A stretch of 64,000 bases of DNA from Candidatus Gastranaerophilales bacterium (GCA_944325785.1 CALVBN010000001.1:248001-312000); one strand, 5' to 3'. Shown: positions 42,899 to 52,195, numbered from the stretch's first letter. Notes: generated from the sequence alone by a model not told the origin. Numbers and translations are program-made.

Positions 42899-42934
42899 AA
42901 AAGACCATGCCTCAAATATAAGCATGGTCTTTTT
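42899..42934. terminator. Rho-independent terminator
   Basis: AAAAGACCATGC and GCATGGTCTTTT form a perfect 12-bp stem with an 11-base loop, 17 nt after the 42951 gene on the minus strand. A five-T run on the plus strand also suits an RNA read rightward. Confidence 0.8.
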
Positions 42935-42950
42935 GGTGTAGTTACATTGA

Positions 42951-44177
42951 CTATTCTTCTATTGTACCAGCGGTTTTACCATATTTTTTTATTGTTGCAT
43001 TAAGCATGTTCTCATGGTGTTTTTCTCTGTATATCTGGCATAAAAGTTTATAAGCATGCTTATTATAAGGATCTTGCTGCAATATAGTTTCCAGCTGTTC
43101 TACTGCAGAATTGGAACGCTTTGTATAATAATCGATTAAAGCCGGCAGTGTTTCTGTTAAATCATTCATATCAGTAGCACAGGCAATTTCTGCGCAGCTT
43201 TTAGCCTTGTCAAATTCTTCAGCATCAAGATACATAACAGCTACCTCGTAATATACTTCGGATTTGCTTCTCATATCAGTTTTCATTTGCGCTACTGCTT
43301 GATATTCCTGTGCAGCCTTATCATATTCAGCCTTTTTCCTGTATTCCTCAGCCAAAGCAAGACGAGTTTCTATATCTGTTGCAGTAACTTCATCCGGATT
43401 TGTAGAATCATCGACCGGTACATTCAAAGTTGCAAGAATTTCTTGAACAGTGAATAACTGTGAAGCTTCTTCTTTTGTCATGGGTTTATTGGTTATATCC
43501 GGAACTACAGAATATAAAAGCGCAAGCGTTTTTAAATCCCTTGCTGTAATTTCTGTATTAAACTTTGTACCTATTGGATACATAACATCATAAATACTCG
43601 GACTTTTTCCGTTCAGTCCCAGAGAATGTCCGATTTCTTGAAGAGCTGATGAAAACAGTTGTTTTGAATCTAAATTATGATTTTTTTCGTCTGTAATTTT
43701 ATATATAGTTGTAGAACCGGTAATAGTGCTTCCGTTTATAGAAAAGGCATGCGCACCGATAGTCGTCTGTCCTTCTACGTTTTTGAAGAAACATTTCATA
43801 TCCGCTTCTTCCGGAGTTTCTACAAACATAAATCTCACAAGCCCTTCACTTGCACGCTGCCATGATTGGTATGCACTCATGACAATTTCTCTATAGTAAG
43901 CAGGGACGTCTGCAGAATCTTGAATGTAAACTTTCAACGGGAAAGATGCCTTGTTCCATCTTATTATTTTACCGTTTGCAGCCACTTCCCTAAAATAGCT
44001 GTCAATAACAGCAGCTTTAATTGTTTTTTCACTCATAGATTTATCGTAGCCAAGAACTATTGCGTAAGAATTTTTAAATGCCAAATCCGGATGAACCGAT
44101 GCCGGAATATTATTAAAACCGCACACAGCAAATGTTCCAGCTGCAACAATAAATGCACTAATTACCATCTTTTTCAT
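42951..44177 (-). CDS. Exported metzincin-like protein with TPRs, zinc site degenerate
   Basis: This is a 408-aa protein with a signal peptide (M-V-I-S-A-F-I-V-A-A-G-T-F-A-V-C-G). Residues about 60-215 look like a matrixin/archaemetzincin-type domain: P-L-K-V-Y-I-Q, S-A-Y-Q-S-W-Q-R, F-V-E-T-P-E-E-A-D, then L-Q180-E-I-G-H184-S-L-G-L-N-G followed by the Met-turn-like V-M-Y-P (198-201). The family motif is H-E-x-x-H-x-x-G-x-x-H; here the first His is Gln (codon CAA) and the third position is Asn/Gly, so only one zinc His remains. Residues about 285-400 are TPR-like helices. It may bind proteins rather than cut them. Confidence 0.75.
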   Translation of the reverse strand: MKKMVISAFIVAAGTFAVCGFNNIPASVHPDLAFKNSYAIVLGYDKSMSEKTIKAAVIDSYFREVAANGKIIRWNKASFPLKVYIQDSADVPAYYREIVMSAYQSWQRASEGLVRFMFVETPEEADMKCFFKNVEGQTTIGAHAFSINGSTITGSTTIYKITDEKNHNLDSKQLFSSALQEIGHSLGLNGKSPSIYDVMYPIGTKFNTEITARDLKTLALLYSVVPDITNKPMTKEEASQLFTVQEILATLNVPVDDSTNPDEVTATDIETRLALAEEYRKKAEYDKAAQEYQAVAQMKTDMRSKSEVYYEVAVMYLDAEEFDKAKSCAEIACATDMNDLTETLPALIDYYTKRSNSAVEQLETILQQDPYNKHAYKLLCQIYREKHHENMLNATIKKYGKTAGTIEE

Positions 44178-44236
44178 AATAATTTAAACCTCTTTTATCT
44201 TTACTTCATTATTATAACTTAAAAAATCAGAAACTA

Positions 44237-44665
44237 CTAAACTCTTGCATTTACAAAACTATTTCCACCAATAAGCGTAGATGTCACAGAGTATGACTTC
44301 ATTGCAGTATAAAGCTGAAATGCAGACTCCTCTGACAAGCCTCGATTCTGCATTGCATTCATAAAATCACGTGCTGTTACTGCTTCATTATTTCGGTTTC
44401 CCAATAGAGTATTCAGAGTTGAATGAAGTCTATTACCGGAATAGCTACCATATAGAAGATTCATATTTGTTCTATATGTATTCATATCAGTATATTCTTG
44501 AAGAGTTATATCGTACTCGCCGTCAATAAGGTCTTGCAAAGTATTTTTATCCAGCACTTGAGGAAGGCTGCCTAATTGCTGATTAATCTCAGCAAGTCTG
44601 TCAGAAATACTTGTATTAAGTAAGCCGGTAGTTACGGCAGATTGAACAGTATCAATTGATGACAT
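44237..44665 (-). CDS. Small helical protein, unknown
   Basis: This is a 142-aa protein without Cys or signal peptide. Short helices with Ser/Thr/Asn-rich turns fill it; an EF-like D-G-E-Y-D-I-T-L-Q-E-Y segment (about 47-57) lacks the full EF-hand pattern. AGGGG lies 9 nt before the ATG and TATTGTATAATATAAA precedes it, identical to the box before the 28069 gene. The 3' flank is the 42951 gene's promoter. No family recognised. Confidence 0.6.
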   Translation of the reverse strand: MSSIDTVQSAVTTGLLNTSISDRLAEINQQLGSLPQVLDKNTLQDLIDGEYDITLQEYTDMNTYRTNMNLLYGSYSGNRLHSTLNTLLGNRNNEAVTARDFMNAMQNRGLSEESAFQLYTAMKSYSVTSTLIGGNSFVNARV

Positions 44666-44777
44666 AATTACATACCCCTTTTTTTATATTATACAATATA
44701 TAAACTTATTTTACAATTATTATCATACTTGAAAGTTAAAAAATTTTAAGGTACACTTTATACATTAAGGAGGGTAT

Positions 44778-44900
44778 ATGCACGAATATGTATTCAAAAT
44801 GAAAAAAGGCGATATTGAAATCGAATTGAAATCTGATGATTTGGAGTTTGTAGAAGAACAGTTAAACAAGTGGCGCGAAGAACTCCTGCAGGATAAATAA
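44778..44900 (+). CDS. 40-aa small protein, paralogue of the next gene's N-terminus
   Basis: ATG 44778 follows AAGGAGG closely, and the 40-residue product (M-H-E-Y-V-F-K-M-K-K-G-D-I-E-I-E-L ... N-K-W-R-E-E-L) ends in a stop 14 nt before the next start. The first 30 residues align with residues 1-40 of the 44915 product (Y-x-F-K-x-K-K-G-x-x-E-x-x-L then D-x-E and Q-x-x-x-W). A beta-hairpin plus helix fold is likely. The two genes look like a duplication in one operon with mnmA. Role unknown. Confidence 0.7.
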   Translation: MHEYVFKMKKGDIEIELKSDDLEFVEEQLNKWREELLQDK

Positions 44901-44914
44901 AACAAAGGGGAACA

Positions 44915-45640
44915 ATGTCTACTTATTCATTTAAAATAAAAAAAGGGAAGTATGAGTTATCGTTATCAACAACTGACAAGGAGCTGATAAACGATCAGTT
45001 TGCACTGTGGGTAAGAAAAGCCTCCGAATATATTCAGAAAAGAAAAGTACAGCAGTGCAAAGAAATGGTTAATACCCAAATCAACACTGAAAAAGAAATA
45101 ACACAGCAAAAAATTGATGAGCAGTTAAAAAGAAAGCCTAAAACAGAAATTCCTCAAGAGGCGGAAATACAGCCGGCTAAACTTGAAGAGGATGACAGCA
45201 CCAATAAAAATTTAGATATTTTCTATGCTCCGCCAAAAGAGAATGCTGTTCCGGAAAATTCTACATCCGGCGTTTTTGATAACATTTTAGAAAATTCTAT
45301 GAAATCCCCGCAGACAGAACTATCTTTCAAACCGAGTCCTTCTATAAAAAAAGACAGTGCATTTTTGAATTATATAAGCGCAAGAAAAGTTGAAAGAAAA
45401 ATTGATTATCTTTTACTGACTGCATACTACTTTACTCAATACGAGCAGAAACCGCGTTTTACGCTCAAACAGCTTAATGCAAAATTAATGCAGAATATAG
45501 CTGTAATCATTGACCATAGTGTTTTACAGGAAGCTATCAATCGTGATTATATTGAGTGTCTGCCTGATTTAACAGGTTTAGTCGGGGCTTCTGAATACAG
45601 ATTAACAGCATACGGCGAGAAAGTGCTTTTGGATGAATAA
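44915..45640 (+). CDS. Two-domain protein with winged-helix-like end, unknown
   Basis: This 241-aa protein has an N-terminal beta-hairpin/helix unit (1-45) paralogous to the preceding 40-aa protein, a polar Glu/Lys linker (60-145) and a C-terminal domain (about 150-240) that looks like a winged helix: Y-L-L-L-T-A-Y-Y-F-T-Q-Y, F-T-L-K-Q-L-N-A-K-L, L-Q-E-A-I-N-R-D-Y-I-E, then S-E-Y-R-L-T-A-Y-G-E-K-V-L. It overlaps mnmA by 8 nt. A nucleic-acid or protein-binding regulator is plausible; no family known. Confidence 0.7.
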   Translation: MSTYSFKIKKGKYELSLSTTDKELINDQFALWVRKASEYIQKRKVQQCKEMVNTQINTEKEITQQKIDEQLKRKPKTEIPQEAEIQPAKLEEDDSTNKNLDIFYAPPKENAVPENSTSGVFDNILENSMKSPQTELSFKPSPSIKKDSAFLNYISARKVERKIDYLLLTAYYFTQYEQKPRFTLKQLNAKLMQNIAVIIDHSVLQEAINRDYIECLPDLTGLVGASEYRLTAYGEKVLLDE

Positions 45641-46670
45641 AACCGTTGCAGTTGCATTGTCAGGCGGAATCGACAGCAGTGTTACAGCCCTGCTTCTTAA
45701 ACGGCAGGGGTATAATGTTATCGGTGTAACCGCCAAAATGACGGATACAGAAGAGTCGGAACTGGTTATAAGAAATGCCGAAGCCGTTGCTAAAAAGCTG
45801 GAAATTCCGTTTTATCCGGCGGATTTGACTAATATTTTTAAAGAAAAAGTTATAAACTATTTTGAAAATTCGTACAAAAGCGGAGAAACTCCGAATCCCT
45901 GTATTATGTGCAACAAATATGTAAAATGGGGAGAACTGTTTAATTTTGCACTGGAAAAACTCGGCGCCGAATATATGGCAACCGGACATTATGCCAATCT
46001 GAAAAAAGATGGGAATTTCTACAAACTTTATCCTGCATCAGACGAGCATAAAGACCAGTTATATTTTCTTTTCTCGCTCAGCCAAAATCAATTAAGCAGA
46101 ACGTTGTTCCCGCTGGCTTCCCTTAAAAAGGATGAAGTCAGAAAAATAGCCTTTGATAATGACCTTCCGAGCAAGTCATCAAAAGAAAGCCAGGATATAT
46201 GTTTTATAAAAGCGCCCATGACGGCAAAAAAATACTTAAACAACATTCTCCCGCCAAGACGCGGTGATTTTATAGACAAAACAACAGGAAAAAAACTCGG
46301 AGAACATGACGGTTTCTGGCAATATACAATCGGACAGAGAAAAGGTATAGGAATTGCATCGCCGGAGGCATTGTACGTTACGGGTATTGATGCTCTAAAT
46401 AACATTGTATATGTAGGTTTTAACCAAGAGCTTTATTCGGATAATTTAATATTAAAAGATATAAATTGGAACTATCCGCAGGACAAAAAGGCTTTTGAAG
46501 CTCTGGTAAAAATAAGATACAACATGCACTCAGCTCCGGCGGAGATAGAAATTAACGGCACAGAATGCACAATAAATTTCAAAGCCCCTGTATCAGCCAT
46601 TTCCAAAGGGCAAGCATGCGTTTTATACGACATTAACGACGGGCATCTTCTCGGCGGGGGATTTATTTAA
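45633..46670 (+). CDS. mnmA: tRNA-specific 2-thiouridylase
   Basis: This 345-aa MnmA thiolates U34 of tRNA-Lys, -Glu and -Gln using persulfide sulfur. The PP-loop is S-G-G-I-D-S-S (10-16). Candidate catalytic cysteines are Cys93 in N-P-C-I-M-C-N-K and Cys190 in S-Q-D-I-C-F-I. The A-T-G-H-Y-A motif and C-terminal beta-barrel (G-Q-A-C-V-L-Y) are present. It is slightly short because the segment after the PP-loop is reduced. It overlaps the preceding unknown gene by 8 nt. Confidence 0.95.
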   Translation: MNKTVAVALSGGIDSSVTALLLKRQGYNVIGVTAKMTDTEESELVIRNAEAVAKKLEIPFYPADLTNIFKEKVINYFENSYKSGETPNPCIMCNKYVKWGELFNFALEKLGAEYMATGHYANLKKDGNFYKLYPASDEHKDQLYFLFSLSQNQLSRTLFPLASLKKDEVRKIAFDNDLPSKSSKESQDICFIKAPMTAKKYLNNILPPRRGDFIDKTTGKKLGEHDGFWQYTIGQRKGIGIASPEALYVTGIDALNNIVYVGFNQELYSDNLILKDINWNYPQDKKAFEALVKIRYNMHSAPAEIEINGTECTINFKAPVSAISKGQACVLYDINDGHLLGGGFI

Positions 46671-46727
46671 GAGGTGTCTTTACATTTTGTTATAATAATT
46701 GTATGATTATTATAGATTGGAGGAATT

Positions 46728-48065
46728 TTGGCAGAGAAATTCAAAATACAAGGCGGAGAGACTCTTAAGGGCGAAGTTTCTATAGGCGGAGCCAAAAATG
46801 CCGTACTTAAACTTCTTGCTGCCACTATTCTTGTTAAAGGCAAAACAAAAATCTATAATGTCCCGCGCCTAACAGATGTTGATATAATGCTGAATGTGCT
46901 TTCTGACTTAGGTGCTTCTTATATTTATGATAAAGAAGAGAAGTCTGTAGAAGTAGACGCTTCTAATATTACATCTATTACCGCTAAGTATGAGCTTGTA
47001 AGTAAAATGCGCGCCTCATTTATAATTCTCGGCGCTTTGATGTCCCGCTGTAAAGAGGCAATTGTTGCACTTCCTGGAGGATGCGCAATCGGAGAAAGAC
47101 GGGTTGACTTTCATATCAAAGGGCTTGAGGCTCTCGGGGCAAAAATTAAAATAGAAAACGGATATGTCCATGCAAAAGCTTCTAAATTAACGGGTACTGA
47201 TATATATTTGGATATACCGTCAGTAGGAGCTACAGAAAATTTAATGCTGGCAGCAATTTTGGCAGATGGTGCTACCAGAATACAGAATGCCGCACAAGAG
47301 CCGGAAATTGTTGATTTAGCAAACTTCTTAAATACTATTGGCGCAGATGTTACCGGCGCAGGCACCTCAGAGATATTAATCAACGGAGTTAAGCCTTCTG
47401 ACCTGCATTCTGCTGAATATACAACAATTCCTGACAGAATTGAAGCCGGAACTTTTATGGCAGCTGTTGTTGCCACAAAAGGTAAAGCAATACTTAAAAA
47501 TGTATATCCTGCACATTTAACATTTTTTAACGATAAATTAATCAAAATGGGCGCCAATATAAAGCTTGTAGAACCTACAACCATAGAAGTAAGCTGCAGA
47601 AACAGGCTGACATCCATTAACTTTGTAACCCAGCCATATCCAGGATTTCCAACAGATTTGCAGGCAATTGCAATGACACTTCTAACAACTGCAAACGGCG
47701 TGGGTATTATTACAGAAAGTCTTTATGAAAACAGGTTTATGCAGGTTCCGGACTTAAGAAGAATGGGTGCAGATATTCATCAAGACAGGAACCATGCAAT
47801 TATTAAAGGTGTAAAAAATCTTACGGGCGCTACAGTTGCGGCAAGCGACCTAAGAGCGGGAGCCGCCCTTGTTATAGCAGGGCTGATGGCTAACGGAGAA
47901 ACTATAGTAGAAAAACTGCACCACATTGACCGAGGCTATGAAGAGTTTGAATATAAACTGCAGAAGCTGGGGGCTAAGATATATAGATATGATGATAACG
48001 AAGGAGCAGAGTTTAACCAGATTAAAGCTCCAGAAAAGGGGGTAATTAATGAGTCCCGCATATAA
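46728..48065 (+). CDS. murA: UDP-N-acetylglucosamine 1-carboxyvinyltransferase
   Basis: This 445-aa MurA adds enolpyruvate from PEP to UDP-GlcNAc, the first committed step of peptidoglycan synthesis. G-G-A-K-N-A (20-25), the catalytic Cys119 in P-G-G-C-A-I-G and D-L-R-A-G-A-A are present. Cys at the active site predicts fosfomycin sensitivity, as in the family. It starts with TTG, preceded by GGAGGA. The C-terminus is longer than usual (E-G-A-E-F-N-Q-I-K-A-P). It overlaps the next gene by 17 nt. Confidence 0.96.
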   Translation: MAEKFKIQGGETLKGEVSIGGAKNAVLKLLAATILVKGKTKIYNVPRLTDVDIMLNVLSDLGASYIYDKEEKSVEVDASNITSITAKYELVSKMRASFIILGALMSRCKEAIVALPGGCAIGERRVDFHIKGLEALGAKIKIENGYVHAKASKLTGTDIYLDIPSVGATENLMLAAILADGATRIQNAAQEPEIVDLANFLNTIGADVTGAGTSEILINGVKPSDLHSAEYTTIPDRIEAGTFMAAVVATKGKAILKNVYPAHLTFFNDKLIKMGANIKLVEPTTIEVSCRNRLTSINFVTQPYPGFPTDLQAIAMTLLTTANGVGIITESLYENRFMQVPDLRRMGADIHQDRNHAIIKGVKNLTGATVAASDLRAGAALVIAGLMANGETIVEKLHHIDRGYEEFEYKLQKLGAKIYRYDDNEGAEFNQIKAPEKGVINESRI

Positions 48066-48381
48066 AAGATGGTATGACCATGACCCTAAACTTTTGGAAG
48101 TTATTGAATTATTAAAGAATTATCAAGACGAGCTGAGAGAGCATGCTGTTGTTTTTCTTGATAAATTAGAACAGAAGGTTTCTAAAGAAGCCCTGGATAG
48201 ATTTTATGACCTTGTAAAGCCTGTCAACGGAAGCAGGTGGTATGATAAGGATCCCATTATATCTAAAACCGTTGAAATACTAAGAGTAGTTCCGCCGGAA
48301 GTGCAGAGTGCATGTGCAGAACGCTTTATTTCTGCACTCAAAGAAATGGGTATAGAATACGAAAGCCCTAATCACAGCTAG
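48049..48381 (+). CDS. Duplicated R-W-Y-D motif protein, unknown
   Basis: This 110-aa protein contains two related halves: R-W-Y-D-H-D-P-K-L-L-E-V-I-E-L-L-K (7-23) and R-W-Y-D-K-D-P-I-I-S-K-T-V-E-I-L-R (63-79), each followed by a helix. It starts 17 nt inside murA with GGGGG upstream. Conserved aromatic/acidic motifs at each repeat start suggest a small dimer-like scaffold. A MurA or cell-wall link is inferred only from coupling. A terminator overlaps its stop codon. Confidence 0.7.
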   Translation: MSPAYKRWYDHDPKLLEVIELLKNYQDELREHAVVFLDKLEQKVSKEALDRFYDLVKPVNGSRWYDKDPIISKTVEILRVVPPEVQSACAERFISALKEMGIEYESPNHS

Positions 48382-48398
48382 AGCTGTGCAGTTTTTTA
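48373..48398 (+). terminator. Rho-independent terminator overlapping a stop codon
   Basis: CACAGCT and AGCTGTG (48373-48388) form a 7-bp stem around the TAG stop, followed by CAGTTTTTTA. It ends the murA operon. Confidence 0.75.
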
Positions 48399-48813
48399 CC
48401 CGGCAAGCCGGGATTGGCTCTTGTTTTATTTTTGGGTTTCTTTTTTGCATTGCAATATGAAGTTAAGTTTAGATTTTTTAGTTTTAATTAGGTTTTTTAA
48501 CATTTCTTTCTCTTTTTTGCGATAAAAAGAGAAAGAAACGTTAGCAAAGAAAGAGAAAAACACAATCGTTTTCTACACCCTTGCGGGTGTGAGACTAAAT
48601 GGATTTTGCAGGCAAGCCTGCACGTTTTCACTCACTATCGTTATGCTAACGAATAACACGCTCGCGGGGCGCGAGACGCGGTAGTTTAGAGAATTTTCTC
48701 TATTTTTTTATATAATAATTTTTGTTTTGCCTGCAACTGCCCGAACTGTTTTACTAAGCTTGAAATAGTCTAAAATTTAGGTTAATATCAAAAGAGAACG
48801 TAAACACACCATT
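48382..48813. repeat. Gene-free hairpin-rich interval before mfd
   Basis: No gene is seen here. Stems in order: CCCGGC/GCCGGG (about 48399), TTTCTTTCTCTTTTT/AAAAAGAGAAAGAAA (48503-48538, perfect 15 bp), ACACCC/GGGTGT (48575-48590), TGCAGGC/GCCTGCA (48607-48622) and CTCGC/GCGAG (about 48661). A pyrimidine/purine-rich AT tract and GC-rich hairpins alternate. The mfd promoter lies at its end. It could be a cluster of remnant intergenic repeats or a structured RNA. Confidence 0.5.
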
Positions 48814-51800
48814 ATGAAACTAGAGCACGCATCATTTTACGACCAGTTAGTCAGAAATATAAAAAAGCAGAAGAGCTTTACACTGACCGGCTTAACAACA
48901 TTCAGCCGTCTTTTGCTGTTGGATTATATTTATAAACTTTCCGGCAGAAAAGTTCTTTTTATCACCTCGACAGAACAAGCTTCTTTAAAATATGCATCGG
49001 ATTTGGAAAGGATATTTGATATAAATGCAGAAATTCTGCCATATCAGAATATTTCGCCATACGAAACCGTCGCAGGAAATTTATATGACTACCAAAAGCA
49101 GATTGATATTCTGCTTGCCAAGCCGGATATTGTCATAACTCCGGTAAAAACTCTTCTGGAGAAATTCCCGCATGAAAAATTTTTACGCGAAGAATCCTTC
49201 TGCTTAAAAATCGGAGATGAAATTTCTCAGCAAGAATTGCTTAAACGTTTGATAAAACTTGGCTACAAACGTTCTACAATGGTTTCTGATATTGGAGAAT
49301 TCAGCATAAGAGGCGATATTTCAGATATATATTCTCTGGATGAAAACCCTGTCAGAATAGAATTTTGGGGTGATGAAATCGTAGATATAAGATTTTTTGA
49401 TAATGAAACCCAAAAGTCTATAGATAAAATTAAAGAAATAAACATAAAACCTCTGTATAAATTTGTGCTTGGGGATAACCCGCCTTCTGAATTCCCGCCC
49501 GAACTAAAAGAGCAGGTTCAGAATGAAGGATATTTTGAGGGTATAAATGTTTACCAATCTTATTTTGAAAGTGATTTTGCAAGTATTCTTGATTATTTTT
49601 GCGAATATATTATTGTTATTGACGAGTACGCGGAAGTTTCTTCCAAATTTCAGCAGATAGATGATAATTTTATAAATTCATATAACGAAGCACTCAAGAC
49701 CGGTCACATATATCCGCTAAAAGAAATCAACCACTTTACGCATGCTGAAATAATTCAAAAAACGGCGGGTATGCAAAAAATAAGCTTAAACAATTTTCTT
49801 TCTGATGAAAACAACGAAGTTATTGATATTGACTCCAGAAATGTTCAGATTTTTGATGCTGATATGGATAAAACAGCACTCTTTTTAGATGAGCATAAAG
49901 GCTGGCAGATAACTATAGCTACGGATTTTCAAGAACGGGTAAAAGAAGTTTTAACGGAATACGGGCTTTTTGAAATTAAATATATAAGAAATGTAACCTG
50001 CCAGGGAACAGAAATTCCGGACGGAAAAATACTTTTATTAACGGATAGAGAACTCTTTAACAAAAGACAGAAAGAGATTCCGGCGAACAGAAAAAGACAT
50101 TACAAAGAAAAAGCCGAATATATCGAAAATATTAATGACATAAAAGCCGGCGAATATGTCGTTCATTCTATACACGGGGTCGGAATATATCAGGGATTAA
50201 CAAAACAAGAGTTTGACGGACAGTTAAAAGATTATTTGACCATTGAGTACGCAAATAAAGATAAACTGCACATTCCTGCCGAACAAATAAATATGCTCTG
50301 CCGTTACCGCGGATCCGGACAGATTAAACCAAAGCTTTCCAGAATGGGCGGAAGCGACTGGGAAAATACTAAAACAAGAGTAAAAAAAGAAGTTGAAACC
50401 ATTGCCTATGATTTACTCAGACTTTACGCCCGAAGAAAAATGAAAGAAGGCATACAATTCGCGCCGGATTCTCCTTTACAGCTTGAAATGGAAGATACTT
50501 TTGAGTACATAGAAACTCCGGATCAATTAAAAGCCATTAACCAGATTAAAGCAGATATGGAAAGCGCCAATCCTATGGACAGGCTTGTATGCGGAGATGT
50601 CGGTTTCGGCAAAACAGAAGTTGCAATGCGCGCAATGTTTAAGGCTGTAACGTCTTTAAAACAGGTAGCCGTAATTGTTCCGACAACAGTGCTTGCTCTT
50701 CAGCACTATCAGACCATTTCAGAGAGGTTTAAGCCGTTCGGGATTAATGTAGAACTTCTCTGCCGTTTCAGAAGCGCAAAAGAAAGAAAAGAAACTTTAA
50801 AAAATCTTGCAACAGGCAAGTGCGATGTCGTAATCGCAACCCACAGCCTTTTACAGGATAATGTTTTATTTAAAGATCTCGGACTTTTAGTAATTGATGA
50901 AGAACATCGTTTCGGAGTAAGGCACAAGGAGAAATTGAAAGAATTCCGCGAAAATATTGATATAATATCAATGTCGGCAACTCCTATTCCGAGAACCCTT
51001 TATATGTCGCTTTCCGGAATCAAAGATATTTCTGTAATCAACACACCTCCGCAGAACAGACTTCCTATTAAAACATATGTCGGGGAATACAATGAGCAGA
51101 TAGTCAAAAATGCGATAATAAATGAGCTGGACAGGGACGGGCAGGTATTCTATTTATACAACAGGGTCGAAACAATAGAGGAATTCAAGCTTGAACTGCA
51201 AAAGCTTGTACCAAATGCCAGAATTGCAGTCGGGCACGGACAGTTAAGCGAAAAACAGCTGGAAGATGTAATAATAGGGTTTGATAACCACGAAAGCGAT
51301 ATTTTATTATGCACAACAATTATAGAAAACGGGCTGGATATACCTAATGCTAATACAATCATTATCCACGAAGCTGATAAACTAGGGCTTGCACAGCTTT
51401 ACCAGCTGAGAGGCAGAGTCGGAAGAAGCGAAAAACAGGCTTACTGCTACTGTTTATATAAAAAGAACAAAGAACTCTCTCAAGAAGCAACAGAAAGGCT
51501 TAAGGCAATAAAAGAATTCACCACTCTTGGAAGCGGGTACAGAATTGCAATGCGTGATGTTGAAATCAGAGGCGTAGGGAATATTTTAGGCACCAAACAG
51601 CACGGTCATATGGTTAATGTCGGATTTGATACGTACTGCCAGCTTCTGGAAGAAACTGTTAACGAGTTAAAAGGAGAAGCTGTTAAATCCTCTAAGCCTG
51701 CAATTGTTGATATAAATGTAACAGCTTATATTCCGGATGAGTGGGTCGGCTCTGAAGAACAAAAAATGATTGAGTACAAGCGCCTTTCTGATGTTAAAAA

Positions 51801-52188
51801 CGAAGTTGAGCTTAACTATATCGTTTCAGAGTGGAAAGACAGATTCTCAAGAATACCTGATGAAGTAGAAAACCTTATAAAATTAATAAAAATAAGGCTT
51901 CTTGCGACAGAATGCGGACTTTCCATAATAAGAGAAGCAGGCTCTGATATTAGAATTTATACGCCGTTCACGCCTTATGAATGGAACATCATAAAGCAGG
52001 GAATGGATAAAAATATACTAAGAAAAATTAAGTTTACGGTTGCGCCTAAAAGCTGTCAAGACGGCAAATCTATACTGCTGATAAACAATCAGAATATGAG
52101 CTTTGATGAAATATTTGAACTTCTTTCCGCGCTCTTTTATTACATAAAAGAAACCGTTAATAAATATGCAGGACAGCATCAAGAATAA
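48814..52188 (+). CDS. mfd: Transcription-repair coupling factor
   Basis: This 1124-aa Mfd removes RNA polymerase stalled at lesions and recruits UvrA. A UvrB-like N-terminal part (about 1-330) lacks helicase motifs; then come a CarD-like RNA-polymerase-interaction domain (about 450-520: G-E-Y-V-V-H-S-I-H-G-V-G-I-Y), a RecG-like ATPase with Walker A G-D-V-G-F-G-K-T (near 594-601), D-E-E-H-R-F-G and S-A-T-P-I-P-R-T-L, and a C-terminal TRCF domain. Length is typical (about 1150). It stands alone after a long gene-free interval. Confidence 0.97.
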   Translation: MKLEHASFYDQLVRNIKKQKSFTLTGLTTFSRLLLLDYIYKLSGRKVLFITSTEQASLKYASDLERIFDINAEILPYQNISPYETVAGNLYDYQKQIDILLAKPDIVITPVKTLLEKFPHEKFLREESFCLKIGDEISQQELLKRLIKLGYKRSTMVSDIGEFSIRGDISDIYSLDENPVRIEFWGDEIVDIRFFDNETQKSIDKIKEINIKPLYKFVLGDNPPSEFPPELKEQVQNEGYFEGINVYQSYFESDFASILDYFCEYIIVIDEYAEVSSKFQQIDDNFINSYNEALKTGHIYPLKEINHFTHAEIIQKTAGMQKISLNNFLSDENNEVIDIDSRNVQIFDADMDKTALFLDEHKGWQITIATDFQERVKEVLTEYGLFEIKYIRNVTCQGTEIPDGKILLLTDRELFNKRQKEIPANRKRHYKEKAEYIENINDIKAGEYVVHSIHGVGIYQGLTKQEFDGQLKDYLTIEYANKDKLHIPAEQINMLCRYRGSGQIKPKLSRMGGSDWENTKTRVKKEVETIAYDLLRLYARRKMKEGIQFAPDSPLQLEMEDTFEYIETPDQLKAINQIKADMESANPMDRLVCGDVGFGKTEVAMRAMFKAVTSLKQVAVIVPTTVLALQHYQTISERFKPFGINVELLCRFRSAKERKETLKNLATGKCDVVIATHSLLQDNVLFKDLGLLVIDEEHRFGVRHKEKLKEFRENIDIISMSATPIPRTLYMSLSGIKDISVINTPPQNRLPIKTYVGEYNEQIVKNAIINELDRDGQVFYLYNRVETIEEFKLELQKLVPNARIAVGHGQLSEKQLEDVIIGFDNHESDILLCTTIIENGLDIPNANTIIIHEADKLGLAQLYQLRGRVGRSEKQAYCYCLYKKNKELSQEATERLKAIKEFTTLGSGYRIAMRDVEIRGVGNILGTKQHGHMVNVGFDTYCQLLEETVNELKGEAVKSSKPAIVDINVTAYIPDEWVGSEEQKMIEYKRLSDVKNEVELNYIVSEWKDRFSRIPDEVENLIKLIKIRLLATECGLSIIREAGSDIRIYTPFTPYEWNIIKQGMDKNILRKIKFTVAPKSCQDGKSILLINNQNMSFDEIFELLSALFYYIKETVNKYAGQHQE

Positions 52189-52195
52189 AATTAAT

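Noticed and set aside
42951..44177. Active matrixin-type protease
   Set aside because: Two of three zinc histidines are missing, so only the fold can be claimed.
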